Shown here: one piece after another, positions 20,099 through 30,290 of the stretch
Numbering within the stretch: position 1 is the stretch's first letter
Layout: every line of letters begins with the position of its first letter
Assembly (NCBI GenBank): GCA_039105265.1
Contig: JAPFFF010000020.1
Coordinates: forward strand, 1,443,001 to 1,507,000
Direction: 5' to 3'
Length of the DNA stretch: 64,000 bases
From: Tritrichomonas musculus
Lineage: Eukaryota; Parabasalia; Tritrichomonadida; Tritrichomonadidae
The notes under the pieces: model-generated
What the model saw: the letters and a program-made list of their open reading frames with translations, nothing else
Databases searched by the model: none
What the model was told of the DNA's origin: nothing
Translations under genes and position numbers: made by a program

Positions 20099-21916
20099 AT
20101 GTTCTTTTGGTTAGTTGTTTTTGGAATTCGTTCAATCACTAAAACTTATACATTCACACCTTCGAAGAAATATTTGCTTATACCAATTCAAGAGGATGGT
20201 TCTCCAGCTTATGCAACAAAGATTTTTGTTGATGATAAATTTGAAGTTGTCAATGATATTCGTTTTGCAAAAGATTATATTACTTATACTTTCCCTTTGA
20301 ACGTAACAAATTGGATTGGTAAAGAAGTGAAACTTGAAATTAATATCGGAAATGATTATATTGATGGTTACATTTTTTGGGATGGTTTAGTTCAATCAGA
20401 TGATTATAAATCAAAATTTGATTATGATGAAAGATATAGACCTTGGTATCATTTCACTCCTGAGTATGGTTGGATGAACGACCCAAATGGAATGTTTTCA
20501 ACTAAAGATGAGAATGGAGAAATAACTTATCATTTCCATTATCAATATAATCCTTATGCGGCTGTATGGGGAAACATGCATTGGGGTCATGCAATATCGA
20601 AAGATTTATTACACTGGAAATATCTTCCTCATTCATTAGCTCCCGATGATGAACTTGGAGCAATTTTCTCAGGAAGTTCGATCGTTGATGAAGAAAATTC
20701 AGCAGGTTTAGGTAAGAATACTATCTTTTCTTATTATACTTCAACTCTTCCTCGCCAACAACAAAGTATGGCATATTCGAAAGATAATGGTTTCACATGG
20801 ATCAAATGGGCAGGTAATCCAATCGTTGAAAATGTTCATCTTGATGATTTCCGAGATCCTAAAGTATGCAAGATTTGGTTGAAAGGAGCAAATAAACCAA
20901 TATATATCATGACTTTAGCTGTTGGTCAACATGTTGAATTTTGGAAGTCCGACAATTTATTAGAATGGAAATATGCAAGTTCATTTGGAGAAGAATATGG
21001 AGCACATGGAGGAGTTTGGGAATGTCCAGATTTATTATATTTCGAAGAACATGATAAACATGTTTTACTTGTTAATATTAATCCAGGAGGTCCATTCGGT
21101 GGTTCATCATGTCAATATTTTGTTGGGAAATTTGATGGAACAACTTTCACATGTGATGAAGATAAAAGTACAATTCGATGGCTTGAATATGGTAAAGATG
21201 CATATGCGACAGTGACATATCCAAAAGATCAACGAATTCAAGGAGGAAGTACATCAAAGACAGAATACATTGGAATGACATGGATGAGTAACTGGCAATA
21301 TGCAGGTGTTCTCCCTTCACAAAACTATCGAAGCGCCATTGCAATTCCAAGAAAGATTTCATTAGTTAAATTAGAGAATGGTACATATATTACTTCAAAT
21401 CTTCCAATTGATGCTATTTCAAATTTAAGAGGCGATGTAATAACTGAAGATGAATTTACTCTTGGAAAAGGCCAGAAAGATAGATGGGTATTTGTAGCAC
21501 CAGAAAATTGTGCAGGTGTTGAATTTAATATTGAATTCACCGTAACAGGAAATGGCCGAATCAATTTTATGTTCAACAATTTCCATGCACAACACTTTTT
21601 CATTCGTTTTGATCCAGCAACAAGAACAGTCACATGTAATAGAGATAAATCAGGAATTGTTTCAGAGAATTTTATCGCAAATGATATGAGTGTCCAAATT
21701 CCAATTGCAAAAACAACTTATAAATGGAGAATTTTCTTTGATTCAAACTCTGTTGAATTCTTTGATGAAGATGGATTGATAACAATGACAAATCTTGCTT
21801 ATCCTACAGGTGTTTATACAAGCCTTTATATTTCTAAAGACAACGTAGACGACGATGTTCTTGACGTCAAATCTGTTAAAATCAATAAAATTGAAAAAGT
21901 CATGAATAACCAATGA
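20099..21916 (+). CDS. Secreted GH32 beta-fructofuranosidase
   Basis: 605 aa from the ATG at 20099 (MFFWLVVFGIRSI...). The upstream TTG-initiated extension overlaps the promoter and is rejected. Signal-like leader, complete WMNDPNG / FRDPK / WECPD site, C-terminal beta-sandwich and no membrane anchor. After the core it matches the stalked copy at 10587 (LRGDVIT, GQKDRWVFVAPENCAGVEF) rather than its two closer neighbours. It has SAIAIPRK where the others have SAMTIPRK. The four enzymes probably serve extracellular sucrose or fructan use. Confidence 0.92.
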   Translation: MFFWLVVFGIRSITKTYTFTPSKKYLLIPIQEDGSPAYATKIFVDDKFEVVNDIRFAKDYITYTFPLNVTNWIGKEVKLEINIGNDYIDGYIFWDGLVQSDDYKSKFDYDERYRPWYHFTPEYGWMNDPNGMFSTKDENGEITYHFHYQYNPYAAVWGNMHWGHAISKDLLHWKYLPHSLAPDDELGAIFSGSSIVDEENSAGLGKNTIFSYYTSTLPRQQQSMAYSKDNGFTWIKWAGNPIVENVHLDDFRDPKVCKIWLKGANKPIYIMTLAVGQHVEFWKSDNLLEWKYASSFGEEYGAHGGVWECPDLLYFEEHDKHVLLVNINPGGPFGGSSCQYFVGKFDGTTFTCDEDKSTIRWLEYGKDAYATVTYPKDQRIQGGSTSKTEYIGMTWMSNWQYAGVLPSQNYRSAIAIPRKISLVKLENGTYITSNLPIDAISNLRGDVITEDEFTLGKGQKDRWVFVAPENCAGVEFNIEFTVTGNGRINFMFNNFHAQHFFIRFDPATRTVTCNRDKSGIVSENFIANDMSVQIPIAKTTYKWRIFFDSNSVEFFDEDGLITMTNLAYPTGVYTSLYISKDNVDDDVLDVKSVKINKIEKVMNNQ

Positions 21917-22525
21917 TTCGAATGATATAAATGGGAATTTTTAATCAAATTAATTGATAATTAGTAAAAATTCATTTTTTTTAAATGAATAATATTTCTA
22001 AATTGTAAAATCTTATTCTTTTTTATTTCATGTGATATATTATGCATTCTTATTTGCTAGGCAGGAAAGAAAAGCAATTTAGTTTGTTTGGGTAATTGCT
22101 TGTAAATTAAACAACCTTTTTTAAAAAAAATTCAAATATATTAAGATCTTACTTCAATTTTTTGTAATCAAATTGAAAAATTGCTTGGTAATATGGAATA
22201 TTCTGATTTGAATAGTTCTGACAATCAAATTACTGTAATAAAGAATTCAAGTATTAGTATAATTATTTTATATGCATTTTACTTGACATACATCATGTTT
22301 TAAATTTTAATATTGTTGAAAGAATCAAAATAATGACAAAAAAAAAAAAAAACTGTGAGAAAAAAGTATCGTCTTATTTTTAAAGTAAAGTTTAATCTTT
22401 TTAAAATGTTACCAATTATTAATAATAACGCAGTCACTATATAAATTACTGTATTTATCATATAAAATTAATAAAAAAAAAAAATCAGGTTATAGATTAA
22501 AGGTAACTTTTTTTTGATAATGTTA
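21917..22525. other. Gene-free spacer
   Basis: AT-rich, with A-runs (near 22339 and 22473) and no reading frame or repeat that I can support. Confidence 0.4.
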
Positions 22526-25500
22526 TCATTTTTCATCATCTTCGTATTCAGAATAATATTCCTCGATATCAGCTTGACCATATACTCGAAGAGCTCTGGC
22601 TGTACGAAGGAAAATATCTTCCATATTTCTAATGTAGACCTGTAGAATGTCTGCTTCGTTAAGATTGAGATTTTGGAGGGGAATATCCTTTCTCAAAACT
22701 TTTCCAGCAAACAATATTGAAACACAGTTTGGATCTATGTCACCTTGTTCCTTAGCAATTCTAATTTTGGCGTCATTTATCGTTGCATCTTCTTTGAATG
22801 ACATTTTGCAAACAGGATCCTTGTTAATCAGAAAGCTATATGTGAAAGATGCACCATCATTTTTAATCTCGTCAACATTTAATTCCTCCACATCTTCTTC
22901 TTCCTCAATTTGAACAATATCATTATTATTATCAATATTATTAATCACATTATCATTTGCATTAGTGTCTTTATTATCATCATCATCAATTTTAATATCA
23001 TCATTATTATTATCATCATCATTTGGAATTTTTAAAATTATTGGTGTAAATTTCTTCTTCTTTAGCGGAGCTGATATTGGCATTTTTTGATCTGATTTGA
23101 ATTCAATCTTCAATCTTTCTTTATTTTTCAAAATAACATCTTCAATAGTCTGGCCATCATTGATTTCTGCATTTCTGTTAGCATTCATCAAACGAATCTT
23201 TTTCGGATCAGTCAGCGTTGCTTTTGAGATAAAATTCTCTTTGAGCCATCCAATGGTGTTGAGGGCAGAGATGTACTGTCTAGCTCTATTAGATATGGCA
23301 TAATTTGTAAATTCGATTTTAGGAACAAATTTGTGTCCATAAAGGTGATCTTCAATTTCGTAAAGCCTCTTATTGATGTCTACGTTGCTGTAGGAATTAT
23401 CTTCTTTATTCTTTACATAAATTGAAATGAATTTATATTTCAATTTTTTCTTCAAGTATTCCGCTGCATTCAGAACCGTGAGTATCTCACTTACTTCAAT
23501 AACTTTGTTTTCTAATGATCCTTCGCATATTATTCTCACTTTCTTTGAAATCATGAAAAGTGTCATGTCTTTGGTCAGTGCTGTATTGTCATCCAAAATT
23601 GTTCTTCCGTCTTTTTCAAGACTGAATTCGACATTAGAATTGAATAAAGACATGAAATGATCTTTAACATCTTTGATTTTATCATCAATATTGAATATGA
23701 ATTCATATGACATATTTGAACTTTCTATCGTAAATATCTTAATTGGAAAACTGGAAGCCTTTTTATTAATGGGGATGATTGAATTACTAGGAACTTGAAA
23801 ATCAGAAAATGATTTTCCTATCGGAATCTTGAAGTCGCAAAATTTGAGTTCTAAAGCAGTCTTCGACACATTTACGATTTTGAGTTCTTTTTGGACCATT
23901 GGGATGAATGACTCAATTGGATTGTCAATATTTGGTATGTCAAAAGATTTTATTTCTTCATAGCGGAATGACATTTTAGGTATCTTTTCATATGCGTACT
24001 CGATTTGGATTTCTGCACCGTCAGGGAGAGAACCTGCATTGAATTTCGATGGAAGATCATAATCTCCTCCTTCGATATTGACCTTGAATTTTATTTTATC
24101 TTCTTGCAGACAAAACATTCCTGAGATGATTGATGATAAAAATTCAAAACAATCTTTGCTTATTTCATAATTAACTGTCAAGACAGTTCCATTTGTAATT
24201 TTGAATTTCTTTTTATCAGTGACTTTATTAAGAATAATAAAGTCTTTGTCTTGCTTGAAAATAGAAGGAGTATCGTTTGGATTGAGCTCATTAAAATCTA
24301 CATAAAGCTTCAGCTCTCGTTTATCAAGTTTAAGATTGCCTGCTATGGTTTCAATAATTTTACTGGCAGTCGTATTTTTATCATAATGATCGTACGGAAC
24401 ATAGCTACACATATTGTCAACTAAAACAAAAACATTTATCGACTTTTGTACTTTGTAGCCTTGAATTTCAATTCGATTTTTTTCATCATCAAAAATATTT
24501 GACAAAGGTTCATAAAACGGCAGTCTTTCCCCTTTAAACAAAACGCCAGCGGCTCCAAAATTCTTATTTTCAAAAAATTCTTTAAATTTTTGAGATATTT
24601 TTTTCTTCTCTTTGAATATTTGCTGTATCAAATCAAGAACTCTGGGATTGGTGCCATGGACAATGATTTTCAACACTCTATTTTTTTCGTCAGTGAAAAC
24701 GTAGCTGATCTCTCTGGCATCTGCATCTTTATATGTAATTACATTTGGCTTGTTTTCTCTTCCTTTGATTGAAGTGTAATTTTCATGCAGATAAAATTTT
24801 GAAATTTCTTCTTTTTTCATGCCGACAGGAACAATGAAGTGTCTCTTATTCACAGCTTTTTCATTTTCGTTGAGCTTGATGAATGTCATCGAATGGCAGG
24901 GCGTTTTTGATTTCTTAATGTAAATCTTAGTAAGATCATTTAGGTCATCTGAATTGTTCATGAAATGAATCAGCAAAAACTTGCTTTTCTCATCGTGAAA
25001 TGCAAAATGGTTGTTAATGACAATTCCGAAATTGTGTCTTTCGAATTCATTAAACACTTGAAGATCTTTGATCGTTGTCAGATGAGAGAACTTCATCAGC
25101 TGTCCATCAATAATTGCATTAACTGGCTTGAATATTCTAAAGGAAAGATTTTTATTTTGATTTTTTAAAACTGCTGATCTAGCTTCAATATTTTGACCAT
25201 TTTGACCAAAGGCAATAAACAGGTTTCTTTCAATTCGCAAGTCCCTCTCCAGCAGGCACATGACGCTGTATACATTGGTCGCATTGAAACTTTTGTATAC
25301 TCTTTTGATTTTTGGTGTTTTCTCTTCTTCTTCAAAAATTGAAACTTTAATTTGAATTAAAAACCGTTTTGATTGCGATTCATCGATTTTGAATTCAAAA
25401 AGTGGAACTTTTTCATAGATATCAGAGAACTGTTGCTGATCATTTGGCTGCTCGGCTTGTTTGTCAATATATTTAAGCTTCAATTTCAATGAATCATCTT

Positions 25501-26068
25501 TTTGTGTGTATACTGAAATCGTGTCTTTCAAATTTTCTATCGTTGAATCTTTTTGAATACAAACTAATCTGAATTCGTTGAAATAGACACGAACAAGTAA
25601 GTAATCTTCTTTGACTGTAACTTCAAATGGCGAGTCTGCAGTCGTTTCAATATTAAAAAGTAATCTTTCGTCAGATAATACTTCTTTATGTAATATTATT
25701 GAAATATTCTGAGGAACTGTAAAAAACTGTTCAGCAAAATACTCTTTCATTGTAAAAATAGTGCTAAATTTACTGATTGGAATACAATATTGATAGTTAA
25801 CGCTTGATATATTAAAAAATGCTTTTTTACTGCCTGCCAATTCTATTTGGAGAATATCTTTTGGGCTATATCCAATATCAAGTAAATCATAGTTGTGTTC
25901 TTGGGAAAGATAGCATTCATTGAAATAAATAATTGATTTTTTATCTCCAGAGTTGAGAGAAGATTGGGAATAATTGCATATTTGCTTTGTATTTTTAATC
26001 GTAACAGGCAAATTTTGAACTTCTTTATCTTTACCTTTGATTTTTAGCCTAAAAAATGATGTGTTCAT
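22526..26068 (-). CDS. Large protein with ubiquitin-like domains
   Basis: 1180 aa from the ATG at 26068. The first 75 or so residues (FFRLKIKGKDKEV...) look like a beta-grasp. The last folded segment (about 1069-1143: YSFLINKDPVCKMSFKEDA, KIRIAKEQGD, SILFAGKVLRKD, DILQVYI) is a clear ubiquitin-like domain. Several stretches between show similar spacing of beta strands (for example around 540-600 and 760-840), so it may be a chain of diverged ubiquitin-like folds. A low-complexity D/N/E linker lies at about 1010-1065, and the C-terminus is YYSEYEDDEK. It has no diglycine end, so it is a scaffold or adaptor rather than a modifier. AAACGTTC lies about 35 bp upstream. It is paralogous to the next gene on the same strand; function unknown. 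Confidence 0.7.
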   Translation of the reverse strand: MNTSFFRLKIKGKDKEVQNLPVTIKNTKQICNYSQSSLNSGDKKSIIYFNECYLSQEHNYDLLDIGYSPKDILQIELAGSKKAFFNISSVNYQYCIPISKFSTIFTMKEYFAEQFFTVPQNISIILHKEVLSDERLLFNIETTADSPFEVTVKEDYLLVRVYFNEFRLVCIQKDSTIENLKDTISVYTQKDDSLKLKLKYIDKQAEQPNDQQQFSDIYEKVPLFEFKIDESQSKRFLIQIKVSIFEEEEKTPKIKRVYKSFNATNVYSVMCLLERDLRIERNLFIAFGQNGQNIEARSAVLKNQNKNLSFRIFKPVNAIIDGQLMKFSHLTTIKDLQVFNEFERHNFGIVINNHFAFHDEKSKFLLIHFMNNSDDLNDLTKIYIKKSKTPCHSMTFIKLNENEKAVNKRHFIVPVGMKKEEISKFYLHENYTSIKGRENKPNVITYKDADAREISYVFTDEKNRVLKIIVHGTNPRVLDLIQQIFKEKKKISQKFKEFFENKNFGAAGVLFKGERLPFYEPLSNIFDDEKNRIEIQGYKVQKSINVFVLVDNMCSYVPYDHYDKNTTASKIIETIAGNLKLDKRELKLYVDFNELNPNDTPSIFKQDKDFIILNKVTDKKKFKITNGTVLTVNYEISKDCFEFLSSIISGMFCLQEDKIKFKVNIEGGDYDLPSKFNAGSLPDGAEIQIEYAYEKIPKMSFRYEEIKSFDIPNIDNPIESFIPMVQKELKIVNVSKTALELKFCDFKIPIGKSFSDFQVPSNSIIPINKKASSFPIKIFTIESSNMSYEFIFNIDDKIKDVKDHFMSLFNSNVEFSLEKDGRTILDDNTALTKDMTLFMISKKVRIICEGSLENKVIEVSEILTVLNAAEYLKKKLKYKFISIYVKNKEDNSYSNVDINKRLYEIEDHLYGHKFVPKIEFTNYAISNRARQYISALNTIGWLKENFISKATLTDPKKIRLMNANRNAEINDGQTIEDVILKNKERLKIEFKSDQKMPISAPLKKKKFTPIILKIPNDDDNNNDDIKIDDDDNKDTNANDNVINNIDNNNDIVQIEEEEDVEELNVDEIKNDGASFTYSFLINKDPVCKMSFKEDATINDAKIRIAKEQGDIDPNCVSILFAGKVLRKDIPLQNLNLNEADILQVYIRNMEDIFLRTARALRVYGQADIEEYYSEYEDDEK

Positions 26069-26675
26069 TGTTAAAATCTAAAACTATGAACGTTTAAATT
26101 TTGTTATTAAATTTTAAAATTTTCAATATAAATTTTATAACTTGTCAATAAGATTTTTCACCGAATTATTGAAATAAATTAATCATGAAATTGGATCATA
26201 ATCAAACCATATTATCAATTATATAGTAATTTTTTTTTTTTTTTTTTTTTCAGATGGATGTTTAATTTCATTTCTTATTTGGAAAGTTTATATAGATAGT
26301 AATGAAGGAAAATATTGGGATAAATACTTCAAAGAATTATTAAATAATTATCTGAAGAAGTATGATTTTTTCAACTAAAAGGTTGTTAATTATCAGAACA
26401 CAGAATATGTTGCAAGGGAAATGAAAGAAAAGCTTAACAGTTTTTCAACAAAAGCAATTCAATGAGAGCATCCTGATGGAGAAATTGATTATTGTCTCAT
26501 TCAATAGAATTTCATTAAATAAAATTACAATTTTTTTTGATTATCCATCAAACTTAAGTTTTATACCGTTTTAAAAAATGATTTAATAGAGACGAATCTT
26601 AAAATAAATTGATTTGCAATATTTATATTATAATTAAAAAGAATGTTTATTTTTAAATAAATAAATGAAACCAAT
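26069..26675. other. Spacer with a 21-T tract and coding debris
   Basis: A T-run occupies 26230-26250. From 26251 to about 26380 a short + frame reads like protein (CLISFLIWKVYIDSNEGKYW) and then hits stops, so it is probably a gene remnant of unknown family. Confidence 0.3.
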
Positions 26676-29600
26676 TCAATCATATTCTTCATATTCTGAA
26701 TAATATTCATCTAAGTCTGCTTGTCCATACACTCGAAGGGCCCTCGCTGTCCGAAGGAAAATGTCTTCAACACTCTTTATACAGACCTGAAGAATGTCTA
26801 TCTCAATGAGATTGAGGTTTTCAATGAGAATGTCCTTCCTCAGCACTTTTCCTGCAAAAAGGATTGAAACGCAGCTCGGATCGATGTCGCCCTGCTGCTT
26901 CGCGATTTCAATTCTTGCGTCATTGATTGTCGCGCCTTCACCGAAAGACATTGTGCAGACCGGGTCCTTGTCGATCTGGAATTTATACGTGAATCTCTTT
27001 CCGGCATCGCCGTCGGCAGCAGCATTCAATTCAGCAGCACTGTTATCGGCATTTTCTTCAACTTTTTCAATGTTTTCAATTTCTTCCAATTTTTCTTTGC
27101 TTTCTTCTGTTTCATCAATTTTGTTCTCAACGTCTTCCGATTTTTCATCGATTTTATTCTCGGTTTCTTTCACTTTTTCTGTACTTATTTGGTCGTTACT
27201 ATCTAGTGGCACACTGAGCTTGATTTTCGGCTTGGACCGCCTTGATGAAGAAGGCTTAGATGGCGGTTGTGAGAGCGGTTTATCAAAATCAAATTGAATC
27301 CTTATTTTGCCTTGTCCTATTGATTGTATGTCAGCCATTTTCTTGTACTCGTCGAGCCTCTTCTCGCCAGCCACCAGTTCGAAGCTGTCAGCCGGCTTCA
27401 TGATTATTCTTGAAAGGACTTTCTGCTTGAACCACTCGAGCGTGTTCTGGTCCGAGTAGTTGCTATGGCTACTGACCGATATCTTGCTATCGTCCAGGTA
27501 AACATTGCTGAGTGACAGGACTCGATGCACGAACAAGTCTGAGTCGATTTCAAACAGTTTCTTATTCTTATCGATGTGCTGGAATATTTGCTTTACTTTA
27601 TCAGTTAAAGTAAAAATAGAAAAATTCCCTTTGAAAAAGTATGTTCTCAAAAATGAGGTCACTTCACTAACGGTTAAAATTTCACTCACCTCAATTTCTC
27701 TATCGTTTTGGTCATTTGAAAGACCTTGGCATTTGAGCTTGGCTTTCTTGCAAATTAGTAAAAGTGACATGTTTTCACTAACCTTTGTTTTGTCATCAAT
27801 TTCTTCATTTGTGCTATTTTTCAATTGAATTTCATCGTCGTAGTTAAATTGACTTTTTATCAGTCTCTTAACGTCCCCTATCGTATCGTTACCGGCCACT
27901 TTATATTTGAAAGACTTTTCGGGAAGCTTGACTTGAATTTCAAATGAGTTGGCGGTTGAAACGGTTATGACAGCATCTTCAAAAAGTTTGTAATCGGTGA
28001 ATTTCTTCGATTCGTCAAGTTTGAACTTGTTGAACTCAAAAGAGAGCGAATTTATAGTAGAATCAAACTTATTCAATTTTTCTTGAATTTGGTCTTTCAA
28101 ATTCAAAATTGAATAGTTTGAAGGGAGACTTATTTTCTTCTTCTGGCCATCGCAGAGGAATGTGAATGAATACTTCTCCTTGCTTGTGTTGTAAGGGCAA
28201 CTGATGATTATTTCAGCTTCATTAGGAAATGATGCCAAGTTGAAGTTGGAAGGAATTTCTTGGCCGTTGAAAGAGTTTTTTGTTCGATGTTTAAAAGTGA
28301 CACTTTTTTCATCTTTAATACCGAACATTCCAATTATCATTTGTGGGACACAATCGAACTGGTCTTTGTTAGCATGAATTGTTGTTCTTAACGTTGTTTC
28401 ATTCGTTACTGTTATCGACTTTTTATCAGGAATGTTGCCGAGAAACAAAGTGTCGATTCCGTTCTTGCACAGTGTTGGAATATCGGTTGGATTCAACAAG
28501 TTATAATTCATGAACAAAGAAACATTTTTATCATCAAAATGGCGTGTTTTACAAATATTTTTGATGATGTCTTTAGCTGTGCAAAAATCAAATGGCAAGC
28601 TCACATATGAACCGTCATTGTACAACTGAACTTTGAAATCTTTTTGTGAATCTTCACGTTTCTTTTGATAGAGAAAAGCTTTGACAGTAATTGGGTTCTC
28701 TTTAGTGTACAAGATGTTAGTTAATAGCTCCCAAAACTTAAGCGTAATATTATTAAAATAAGCTTCATAAACGTAATCTTTGTAACCTTTTAATGGATGA
28801 AAACCTCTTCGATTTTCTTTGTGAATTTCTTTGAAAAGATCAATAACACGTGCATATCTTCCATCAACGGTAATTGAGCAAGCTTTTGTAGAATTAGAAT
28901 CATCTTCAAAATTATAAAAGATCTTTCTCTTATCTATAATTTCATATGTAAAAACATTATCTTTAATACTCAAAAGATGAAAAGTGTCAGGATTTCGATT
29001 CATGAAGAATGTCGCAATGTCTTCAAATTTCATATAATCGGGAACAATATATCTCTTTGATTTTATCTTGTTGTCTGGTTCAATTCGAGATATAGTCTTG
29101 ATATGACATGAATTAAGAGAAAACTTCAGTTTTATCTCAGTGGCTTCACTTGGTATGTCAGGATTGTTCAGAAAATGTGCAAGCAAGTAGGAGCCGCTTT
29201 CATTATTTGCAAACTGGTTGTTAATGATGATTCCAAAGTTGTGAGCATTAAAGTTTTTTTTATTATGAATGTCTTCAATAGTTGAAAGGTAATGCATTTT
29301 TAAAACTCGTCCATTAAGCTTCACAAAAAGTGGCTCTTCAATTGAAAAAGTGGGAGGATTATTTACATACTCAATAATCGGCGTGTTTAGGTCAATTCGC
29401 TTGCCCGTTTTGTCATGTGGAATAAATAAGCTACGGTCAATTTGAAATTGTTTCTCAAGAAAAATGGTAATCATATAAACGGTCGTTTGAGGATCAAAGA
29501 TTTGAACCTCGAGATTATTAAATCTCGAATTGTCGATTTTTATTGGAATCACGGGAATTGGTTCTTTTAATTCTTTAGGGAAATAATCAATATCCAAAAT

Positions 29601-30290
29601 ATTGGTTTTTTGAGTAAGTTCTTCGAGTTTTGTGTTTTCAATGATTATTTGGTCTGTTGCATTGAAAAGTTTTTTTATCCTTTGTCCATAACAAACACCT
29701 GTATATAAGTTTGTATATACAGTAATAGTATCTCTAAGATTTCTTAGTGTTGAACCTTCTTTTAAACAAATTAGACTGAATTTTGAATTGGTAAATGTAT
29801 AATATAAATGATAACCTTTTTTAATAGATAATTCAAAAGGAGAACTTTCATCGCTATCATAGTTAATAAGATATTCATCATCTAGTAATTTTTTTCCTTG
29901 ATATTCAATAACGATATTACGAGGCACTGTATAAAAAAACTTAGCAAAATAGCATTTAGCATTAAAAACAGTATTTTTAGAATTATCTTCATATGAAAAT
30001 TGAAAGTCAAATAAAGAGAGGCGAAAATATGTCTTTTTCTTTTCTAGATTTAATATTTGTAAATATTCAGTTGGGCTGTATCCGATATCAATTAAAGAAA
30101 TGCTTTTTGTTTGATCAATATATACAGAATTGAAAACCAGTGATAAATTTTTTTGGATTCCATTTGTTGAACTTTTAAATTTTTGAAATAATTCATATGT
30201 ACTAGTAGAAAAAAACTTTTTTTTCTCACCGCAAAAATCAACCAGAAACATTTTATCTGGGCTGAATTGCTGAATAGATGAAATTAACAT
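26676..30290 (-). CDS. Large protein with ubiquitin-like domains, paralogue of the previous gene
   Basis: I choose the ATG at 30290 (1204 aa, MLISSIQQF...) because TCATTTTCCA, a fit to the trichomonad initiator, lies directly upstream. The ATG at 30251 (MFLVDFCGEKKK) aligns with the paralogue's start and is the alternative. The TTG-initiated frame to 30350 is not credible. The layout mirrors its neighbour: N-terminal beta-grasp, LIDIGYSP motif, many strand-rich segments, an acidic linker (ENKIDEKSEDVENKIDETEE), a C-terminal ubiquitin-like domain (about 1100-1174, SILFAGKVLRKD) and the shared LRTARALRVYGQAD tail. The region encoding the last 250 residues is clearly richer in G+C than the rest. 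Probably a scaffold in ubiquitin-related signalling, by inference. Confidence 0.7.
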   Translation of the reverse strand: MLISSIQQFSPDKMFLVDFCGEKKKFFSTSTYELFQKFKSSTNGIQKNLSLVFNSVYIDQTKSISLIDIGYSPTEYLQILNLEKKKTYFRLSLFDFQFSYEDNSKNTVFNAKCYFAKFFYTVPRNIVIEYQGKKLLDDEYLINYDSDESSPFELSIKKGYHLYYTFTNSKFSLICLKEGSTLRNLRDTITVYTNLYTGVCYGQRIKKLFNATDQIIIENTKLEELTQKTNILDIDYFPKELKEPIPVIPIKIDNSRFNNLEVQIFDPQTTVYMITIFLEKQFQIDRSLFIPHDKTGKRIDLNTPIIEYVNNPPTFSIEEPLFVKLNGRVLKMHYLSTIEDIHNKKNFNAHNFGIIINNQFANNESGSYLLAHFLNNPDIPSEATEIKLKFSLNSCHIKTISRIEPDNKIKSKRYIVPDYMKFEDIATFFMNRNPDTFHLLSIKDNVFTYEIIDKRKIFYNFEDDSNSTKACSITVDGRYARVIDLFKEIHKENRRGFHPLKGYKDYVYEAYFNNITLKFWELLTNILYTKENPITVKAFLYQKKREDSQKDFKVQLYNDGSYVSLPFDFCTAKDIIKNICKTRHFDDKNVSLFMNYNLLNPTDIPTLCKNGIDTLFLGNIPDKKSITVTNETTLRTTIHANKDQFDCVPQMIIGMFGIKDEKSVTFKHRTKNSFNGQEIPSNFNLASFPNEAEIIISCPYNTSKEKYSFTFLCDGQKKKISLPSNYSILNLKDQIQEKLNKFDSTINSLSFEFNKFKLDESKKFTDYKLFEDAVITVSTANSFEIQVKLPEKSFKYKVAGNDTIGDVKRLIKSQFNYDDEIQLKNSTNEEIDDKTKVSENMSLLLICKKAKLKCQGLSNDQNDREIEVSEILTVSEVTSFLRTYFFKGNFSIFTLTDKVKQIFQHIDKNKKLFEIDSDLFVHRVLSLSNVYLDDSKISVSSHSNYSDQNTLEWFKQKVLSRIIMKPADSFELVAGEKRLDEYKKMADIQSIGQGKIRIQFDFDKPLSQPPSKPSSSRRSKPKIKLSVPLDSNDQISTEKVKETENKIDEKSEDVENKIDETEESKEKLEEIENIEKVEENADNSAAELNAAADGDAGKRFTYKFQIDKDPVCTMSFGEGATINDARIEIAKQQGDIDPSCVSILFAGKVLRKDILIENLNLIEIDILQVCIKSVEDIFLRTARALRVYGQADLDEYYSEYEEYD

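Noticed and set aside
12036-21633. Recurring 60-100-aa antisense or alternate-frame ORFs across the four GH32 genes
   Set aside because: They repeat only because the GH32 core is repeated; composition follows the real frame and none has its own promoter context.
26228-26256. Poly-T followed by CAG as an intron 3' splice site
   Set aside because: No trichomonad-type branch/acceptor motif or 5' splice site nearby, and no split frame to join.
26794-27297. 167-aa + ORF opposite the second ubiquitin-like gene
   Set aside because: Antisense of the G+C-richer coding segment; Ser/Phe-rich composition is typical of a shadow frame.
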